Assembly (NCBI RefSeq): GCF_022201045.2 | Contig: NC_068560.1 | Location: forward strand, 19,547,501 to 19,611,500 | Reading direction: 5' to 3' | Source of the DNA: Citrus sinensis | Taxonomy: Eukaryota; Streptophyta; Magnoliopsida; Sapindales; Rutaceae | Length of the DNA stretch: 64,000 nucleotides | Shown: positions 58,321 through 64,000 of the stretch, one piece after another | Position numbering within the stretch: the first letter of the stretch is position 1 | Layout of the letters: each line of letters starts with the position of its first letter | Made by a program: the position numbers and the translations under genes | Notes under the pieces: generated by a model | What the model was told of the DNA's origin: nothing | Database searches by the model: none | What the model saw: only the letters and a program-made list of their open reading frames with translations

Positions 58321-60979
58321 GGATTATTTTGAAAAACTTTCCCCAAAGTTTGAGATAATTACACTTAGATGTTGAGTTTAGAATAAGTATCCCTACAACG
58401 GTACAACCTTAGTATATGAAAATGCGGGGAAACTTGTAGAATGCTGAAATTAAAAAAAAATTCAAAACTTATACAAACAATTGCAATGGTACCTTAAATT
58501 TGTACCCTCGAATACCCTATTGCCCAGCCCCGCAACTTTACCTATCGTGTAAGAAAAGCTTCATCTCTTTCATCAAACCAAATTCAGCATTTTATTTTCA
58601 CTTTTATTAACTAACGACCGAAGCTGTTTGCAAACACATGAAGTTTTGAAGAAAAAGCTACTGTAACCATGACAAATCATCACCATTTTCACTCGAGAAA
58701 AGCTTAGGCGGTGGCAGAAGAGTTCTGTTGAGCGAGTATCGCTGGCGGCCGGCGTCAGAAGCGGCTGGTATTGACACGAGGAGAAGGTTAGTCTGTGAAA
58801 AAGACTCCTTGCATCTTAGAATCTGTGATTTTAATTATTTAGATTATTAAGAATGAAAATCTTGTCTTGTTCAAAAATCTGCTGGTGTTATTATATTTTT
58901 TGAAAATGTAAATAGGTTTGTTGATAATGTATTAAAGAACCTGTCGCTTGTTAAATTATGTGTTATTTGGTTTGTTTATATGTAAAATACAAAATGGGTT
59001 TACTGATTTTACTGTCTTAAGCTGATTTGAAAGTTGTTTGCGTGATATATACCTTTTTATTTGTGCTTTTATGCTAGTTAATAAGCTGCTATGTTACCAT
59101 TGCATGTAATAAGAATGTTAGTTTAGGCTAAATTTGGGGTTTTAACTCTGTAGAAGTGTCCGAATATTGATGAAAAGTTGTTTGTTTTGATCTAATTTCC
59201 ATGTGAGTAAGTTGTTTGTTTCATTCTAATTTCCATGTGATTAAGCTAAAGAAACAATTGCAAGTTAAAATTTTGCGGTTTTTATGTGATTTTAATTTTT
59301 TTAAAAATGGGTTTTAGGTTATTTCCGCCATTCTTGAACCTGTGTGCAGTCCATTTTGATGTGAAAAACAATGTATAGTTCAAATTGGTGTTAAAAATAT
59401 TTGTAGGTCATTTTGATGTTAAAAAAGAGTTTACATCTATAAATCAATTTTTGAATTGCAATTGATTATTCCATTATTAAGATTTCGCATACGTTTCCTT
59501 GAAATTCAGGGGAACGCACTTTATTGAAATTTGATTGTTATATTGGTAATTCCTAAGTATGGATAGATTTAAATAAATGTGTTTCCTTGAAATTTGAATC
59601 ATTGAAGTGATCTCTATAAGGAATTGTATGCTTGTTAAATTTTTCTATGGTTGGACAGCTGCGATTTGTAATTACATTTTTCTTTATAAAGGAATTCCCT
59701 TATGGAGGATGATGAGATGCAATAGTTTCATGTTTTGTAAAGTTTCATCATGGTAATAGCGGGTAGGTCTGATCAAACTTCTATGTTGTAAGAAAATTAG
59801 ATTCTGATTAATTTGAGATTGAATGCGTGAGGTGGGGAATATTGAATTTTTGAGGAGGGATTGTTTTTTATTTGTGCTTGTTAAGGGTAAAAATTATTTT
59901 GGCAGTGGTTAGCTTCATAGTTTGTTGCTAGAAAAATTAATATCGAATTAAGTTTTATTCTTAAAACAAGAAAAAGTAGAGTATGAGAATTTGATTCTTA
60001 CGTTTTAATAATATATGTGCTATTACATTGGTCATTAAGTTTGGAGGCTAATTTCTTCTTATGAAATATTATATCTTAATATTTTGTACTATTATGTTAT
60101 ATGTGCACATTAAACTCTTATTAGTGAGGTGAGCCATCATGCTTGAAATTTTTTGAACTTGGTTTCTCTATAGAATTGTATTGATTTCCTTTATAATCCC
60201 CACATGTTTAGATCCAATTTGCCTCATGATCTTTTATTTTATTACCATACTGTGTAAGAAGACTTACTTTAAATTACCTTTCAACTTGATAGTGTGGATT
60301 CTCTTTGTTTTTATGCTAAAAGCTTTTGTGCTCTACTCGCAGGTGTTTTCAAGTTGGCGTTGTTCCTTGATACAGCTCGAAGGATGGGTTTTCTCTCTCA
60401 GATTTTGTCTATGCTTTCCTGAGAATGTAGTGATTTCATTTCCATCAAGATGCAAGTATACCTAAAAAAAATTAAGATTTTATAATTTTAAATATTAATT
60501 AGTTCTCATATACGTGTGTGTGCAAGCGTGTGTGTCTATCATCAGTGCAATAGCAATTCCTTCATTGTGGCTCCGAGTCGTTGTTGATCTGCTTGATGTT
60601 TTTGAACTTTGTGAATCCATGGTTTCAATTTGATTGTAATATTTATAACTCTGAAATTGAATGTAGAGTTGAGCTATGAATAATAGACATAATTTGTGTG
60701 TACCTTGGGAGGCAAATGAAGCATATGCGGGGTGTGAGAGATGGTTTGCAAATGTAACATATTTATAAACACTGATCTACCCATATAACCTTTGGTTACC
60801 ATATCTTTTTTTAGAAAAATAAAATAAAATCGGGTTGATTGGTAATATGGGTATTTTGGTCATTTTAACACTCCACTAACAGTTAATGACGGTAGGAGAG
60901 AGGTAACTGAGAGTACAAAGAAACTCGTTATCTAAGTGTAATTACCCCAAACCTTAGGGGAGATTTCTAAAAATAACCC
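58321..60979. mobile_element. MULE-like element, 2.66 kb, with possible captured gene end
   Basis: The left end GGATTATTTTGAAAAACTTT and the right end (minus strand GGGTTATTTTTAGAAATC) are inverted repeats continuing through 'c(c/a)(c)taaggtttg(g)gg/agtttgag' to 'ataattacactta(g)at'. The same family bounds 5034-12361. CAAATAT occurs on both outer sides (58314-58320, 60981-60987), an imperfect 7-9 bp target duplication. Inside, a GC-rich stretch (about 58690-58790) followed by a GTTAGT donor, about 1.5 kb of T-rich intron-like DNA, a CGCAG acceptor before 60343 and a short frame MGFLSQILSMLS (60384-60422) look like a captured leader, first intron and gene start. That reading is inference; I do not recognise the gene. 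Confidence 0.6.
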
Positions 60980-61552
60980 CCAAATATTGATAACATAAAT
61001 TCTTTATTAAAGAAAAATAAAAAAGGGAATTATTGATAGTACCACTAATTCAAGCTTGAATCAGTAATTTTTGTCAAACCTTTGGTTACCATACCTTTTT
61101 GTTCTTTGGGTCCAGATATATTTTCAATAGCATAATCGGTAAATCTCTTAGTACAATCATTTTCTATATGAAAATTTCACATTTACCCTTAAACAATATT
61201 TTTTTCTTGTCAATATTTTGGGCCAAATGGTAAAACTAAGAATGAGAAATTCACTCTCCCTTAATAAAATTAAATATGCATAATTGCATCTTCCTCACTG
61301 TACCCCTTTTGTGCAAAGAATCTTGGAATCAATTCGATCTTTAATCCAGCTCTTTGTGTAAATTGCACTCATGTGCTTTGTATATATAGAATTTTGATTG
61401 AATGATCTATTAAGTAATAATAGATGTAGCTAGAAAAAGAATTTACATTTTGATCTCTCTGAGAATACAAGCAATGCCCCTTGGGGTTTGTCCCCAACCT
61501 TGATCATCATCTTCATCATTTTTAGATGATTATGAGAGGGAAAGCAACTGGC
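60980..61552. other. Intergenic, no gene seen
   Basis: AT-rich, with no recognised feature beyond the target-site copy of the MULE-like element at its left edge. Confidence 0.45.
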
Positions 61553-61768
61553 TCAAACGTTGTAACAATGAAGTCTCCAAATTTCAAGCTGCGATGGCTT
61601 TTCTTGCAGCTCCGAGTAGGCCATATAAGCTCCCTTGGCCCGCTCAATTTTCATTGCAGCATCGTGTGCCTCTGGCATGTCTTCACTCATTTCCTGATCT
61701 TCTACTGATACCGATATTCCTTCATCACTTAGAATCTCATGTTTTCTTTCTGCTGCTGCTGCTGCCAT
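61553..61768 (-). CDS. Hypothetical 71-aa protein
   Basis: Frame from ATG 61768 to a stop at 61553: MAAAAAERKHEILSDEG, an acidic middle with DQEMSEDMPEAHD, and a C terminus SQLEIWRLHCYNV. Codon use is less AT-extreme than the flanks and there is an acidic, protein-like composition. It has no signal peptide or membrane segment. It lies between the two halves of DUF241 relic B on the same strand. I do not recognise it; it may be a single exon, a gene fragment or a chance frame. Confidence 0.4.
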   Translation of the reverse strand: MAAAAAERKHEILSDEGISVSVEDQEMSEDMPEAHDAAMKIERAKGAYMAYSELQEKPSQLEIWRLHCYNV

Positions 61769-62079
61769 ATTCGAATATTAGTACCAATTTGCAGGTTGCT
61801 TTGTGAAGATAAAAAAAAGGAGCTGAATTGGCTGTATATTGAAACGGTGATTAATCAATATTTGCATGGCGAGTTGGTGCTGGCACTTTCAAGAATTCAA
61901 TTTGCCTGATATATATTTATAAGCTTCGGTTTGTTCATATGTAAGAAGGTGTTTCGGTATCATTCTTTTTAACTTATTTGTCTTCCCTCTTTTACAGCAA
62001 TGCTAATTGTAGCATCGCACTCTGCTACAACTCATGCTGATCAAAATGTTTCATATGATTTCAATTTTCCTCGTCCCCT
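61769..62079. other. Short gap, no gene seen
   Basis: Contains the upstream flank of the hypothetical frame at 61553-61768; nothing else is recognised. Confidence 0.4.
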
Positions 62080-62344
62080 CTTTTGCATGGCACTGATCGA
62101 ATTCCTAGTGTAGATTCCTTCATCTGCAGCAAGGCGTTCTGAGAAGTGCGCAAACATCCAAGATCCTCAAAGATCCATTCAACAGAATCTCATGAATCTT
62201 GAAGGCAGTTTAATTCATGGCCTAATGATGAAGTAGAAGCAGCTTGAGGAGTCCTTAATATTCTCAAATGCTCTTCAACTTCTGAAGTCTGTGGGTGTGA
62301 TCTCGTGGAAAGCTGTTTGAGCGAGTACGGTAAGAGGCAGCCAT
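62080..62344 (-). pseudogene. DUF241 pseudogene, N-terminal fragment
   Basis: Minus strand from ATG 62344: MAASYRTRSNSFPRDH, then a shifted frame with the SEVEEHLRILRTPQAAS-like region, SLGHELNCLQDS and GSLRILDVCALLRTPCCR, ending in the conserved 'ccttgctgcagatgaaggaa' block at about 62122-62140. That block is also the first part of fragment B at 58245, so the two pieces overlap by about 55 bp and need not be halves of one gene. Stops and frameshifts are present. Confidence 0.75.
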
Positions 62345-63105
62345 CGCTTTTGTTGCAGTGAATTAGAAGACTAGAAGTTGATTACCCTGTGCTCAAATGT
62401 CTCAAAATGTATAGCACGAGATGAGGGAACAACAGTTATCTCATCTTCTTAAAATAAAAAGAAACAATAACATGATTTCAAGCTTGATCTAAATAGTATA
62501 TCGGCTACTTTTAGGCTTAGTCTCCTCCCAAATCAGCATCCTATCTCAGTTTTTTTAGCCGCTAATCTCACCAGTATCTTCTCGTAAGCTAATACTAAAT
62601 AAACAAATGTTTCCGAGTGATCCATAAAATAGGCAATACAAGGATGGCATCAATTCTGTTTCCTCTTCTATAATGCAAGAGATGGTAATCCAGTTTGGCT
62701 TGCCTCCCCGCGGGAAACGGGGTGGCTGTGAAACTCGTGCGTCCTTGCAGAATTAATTTATTTGAACTGGATATAATATGCAAAATCTGCAGTGCATGGA
62801 TGGAATTGTGGCTGCACCTTGAACGCATGGATGGGTAGTTAAATCGCCAAATTAAAACAGGCCCAAAAAGGATCCGCAGTGTTCATTGCAGGCGTATTTG
62901 GTGCCAAATGAATCACTTGTTTCTTAAGAGCATTCATTGTCTGCTATGAAAAAAATTACCAAAATAGGAAAACAAATTAAATTAAAACTAAATTAAATAA
63001 AATAATCCTAAACTCTATAAACCTACTAAAAAAAACTTAGAAGATAAATGTCACAATGGCCAAGGAATCCTTACGTAATTGTCTACGAAGGTAGTATTTT
63101 TTGAA
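62345..63105. other. Intergenic, 3' flank of the glycosyltransferase gene
   Basis: No exon seen. The minus-strand frame 62595-62828 lacks protein-like features. Confidence 0.5.
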
Positions 63106-64000
63106 TCAACCGCCCGTTACTGGGGAATTATGTGCCAGGGCGTTTGTCTTTACCCATTGAAGGAAATTCTGAAATGTCTTGTAAGAGGAACCACCTTCTC
63201 TGACACTACTCATGGCTTTTTCCTTGAGTTCCAAAGCCCTTGCTTTAAAATCTTGATTACCGAGCACTTGATCCACCTTGTTCTTAATTTCTTCTCTTGT
63301 AATGATGCCACCTTCGTCTCTGTCAAACTTCAATCCCACCTTCCAAAAATCACAAATGTATCTCTCGTTCAAAAATTGATCACCAAAATATGGCCAGCAC
63401 AAGAAAGGAATGCCATTGCTGACACCTTCCATGGTGGAATTCCAACCACAATGGCTCAGGAAACAGGCAATAGAAGGGTGGTTAAGAACCCTCAGCTGAG
63501 GTGCCCAGCTGATCATCTGTCCTCGAGCAGCAACTCTCTCTTGAAATCCTTCCGGGTATCTATCATTTGCATCGGTGGTAATATCCGGCCTCACAACCCA
63601 TAAAAATGGTCTCTTGCAAAGTTCTAGCCCCAATGCTAATTCTTGAAACTGAACTTGGTCAAGAATTGTAAAGCTGCCAAAAGAAACATAAACGACAGAG
63701 CTTGGTTGCTGTTGGTCTAGCCATTTCAAACAGTTTGAGTCTTCGCACCAGAAGTATCCTGCTGTATTCCCTAGGCGGTTGCTTGCCAAAAGTGGTCCTA
63801 TTGGCAGAAGCTCCGGAAACGTGGTGAATGCTTCAGACTCGAGCTCATATGTTGAGTTACAAAAGTGGAAATTTACCGCTATCATTGCTCTCGTGTTTCT
63901 TTCCAGTAAATCAAAAAAAATCTTTTGCGAGGTCCAGTCACCAATATGTGCCCAAAAACAGTCTCTAGAGTTCATTTCAGGCATCTTTGGTGCAATTCGA
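63106..64000 (-). CDS. UDP-glycosyltransferase, C-terminal part (UGT83A1-like)
   Basis: The frame is open to the window edge, so the N-terminal third, with the catalytic His, lies beyond 64000; the ATG at 63984 is internal (IAPKMPEMNS in the same frame). Visible are FPELLPIGPLL, the CLKWLDQQQPSSVVYVSFGS segment that opens the nucleotide-sugar half, and the 44-residue plant PSPG box at 63507-63376, beginning WAPQ and ending FGDQ with HCGWNS inside. The last PSPG residue, Gln, usually goes with UDP-glucose as donor. The C terminus ends WVKTNALAHNSPVTGG. Family-1 UGTs glycosylate hormones and secondary metabolites in the cytosol. The UGT83A1 resemblance is from memory and moderate; the acceptor is unknown. 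Confidence 0.9.
   Translation of the reverse strand, partial: RIAPKMPEMNSRDCFWAHIGDWTSQKIFFDLLERNTRAMIAVNFHFCNSTYELESEAFTTFPELLPIGPLLASNRLGNTAGYFWCEDSNCLKWLDQQQPSSVVYVSFGSFTILDQVQFQELALGLELCKRPFLWVVRPDITTDANDRYPEGFQERVAARGQMISWAPQLRVLNHPSIACFLSHCGWNSTMEGVSNGIPFLCWPYFGDQFLNERYICDFWKVGLKFDRDEGGIITREEIKNKVDQVLGNQDFKARALELKEKAMSSVREGGSSYKTFQNFLQWVKTNALAHNSPVTGG

Noticed and set aside
62595..62828. Minus-strand 77-aa frame
   Set aside because: The composition is not protein-like and there is no domain, signal peptide or splice context.
63079..63603. Plus-strand 174-aa frame
   Set aside because: It is antisense to the UDP-glycosyltransferase PSPG region.

Overview
The window is nuclear DNA of a flowering plant, almost certainly a eudicot. 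It is AT-rich, its genes are interrupted by GT-AG introns, and the gene families are plant-specific: a thaumatin-like protein, a pinoresinol/lariciresinol reductase, a MYB-CC factor, a chromomethylase, a UGT and DUF241. Intergenic DNA and introns are full of plant transposons. Citrus or another Sapindales is my guess from general feel, but nothing in the sequence proves it. Exon models were derived by hand from splice sites, reading-frame phase and family conservation, without transcripts.

Layout, left to right. (1) 1-3.5 kb: thaumatin-like gene (minus strand) whose upstream region is present twice; one copy was hit by a 693-bp Mutator-type MITE, and the other copy preserves the empty site. 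(2) 5.0-12.4 kb: a nested transposon stack. MULE-like terminal inverted repeats enclose a decayed ARM-repeat gene. A Ty1/copia element (5-bp TSD) sits directly before that gene's ATG, and the copia element itself carries a tRNA-derived SINE and a solo LTR, each with a target duplication. (3) 13.9-18.2 kb: pinoresinol/lariciresinol reductase (plus strand, 4 exons). (4) 19.3-21.5 kb: MYB-CC/PHR1-like transcription factor (minus, 6 exons). (5) 23.1-26.5 kb: CobW-type GTPase/metallochaperone (minus, 10 exons, with a GC-AG intron inside the P-loop). (6) 29.4-44.7 kb: CMT3-like chromomethylase (minus, 23 exons), with a 1.5-kb solo LTR in intron 17 and a 1.8-kb palindromic transposon pair in intron 1. 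(7) 46.9-52.1 kb: hAT and Harbinger-type elements around a small secreted cysteine-containing peptide gene. (8) 52.4-55.4 kb: organellar ribosomal protein bL35 (minus, 4 exons). (9) 56.5-62.3 kb: DUF241 pseudogene cluster containing a second MULE-like element. (10) 63.1 kb to the end: C-terminal part of a UDP-glycosyltransferase (minus).

The genes do not form one pathway; this is an ordinary plant gene neighbourhood. The most interesting theme is the relation between transposons and the chromomethylase. A gene for a non-CG DNA methyltransferase, whose job is to silence transposons, carries in its own introns a long inverted repeat able to form double-stranded RNA and a solo LTR. It also has a five-unit, 10-residue tandem repeat inside the methyltransferase region just before the chromodomain. 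I did not find an unmistakably new molecular system.
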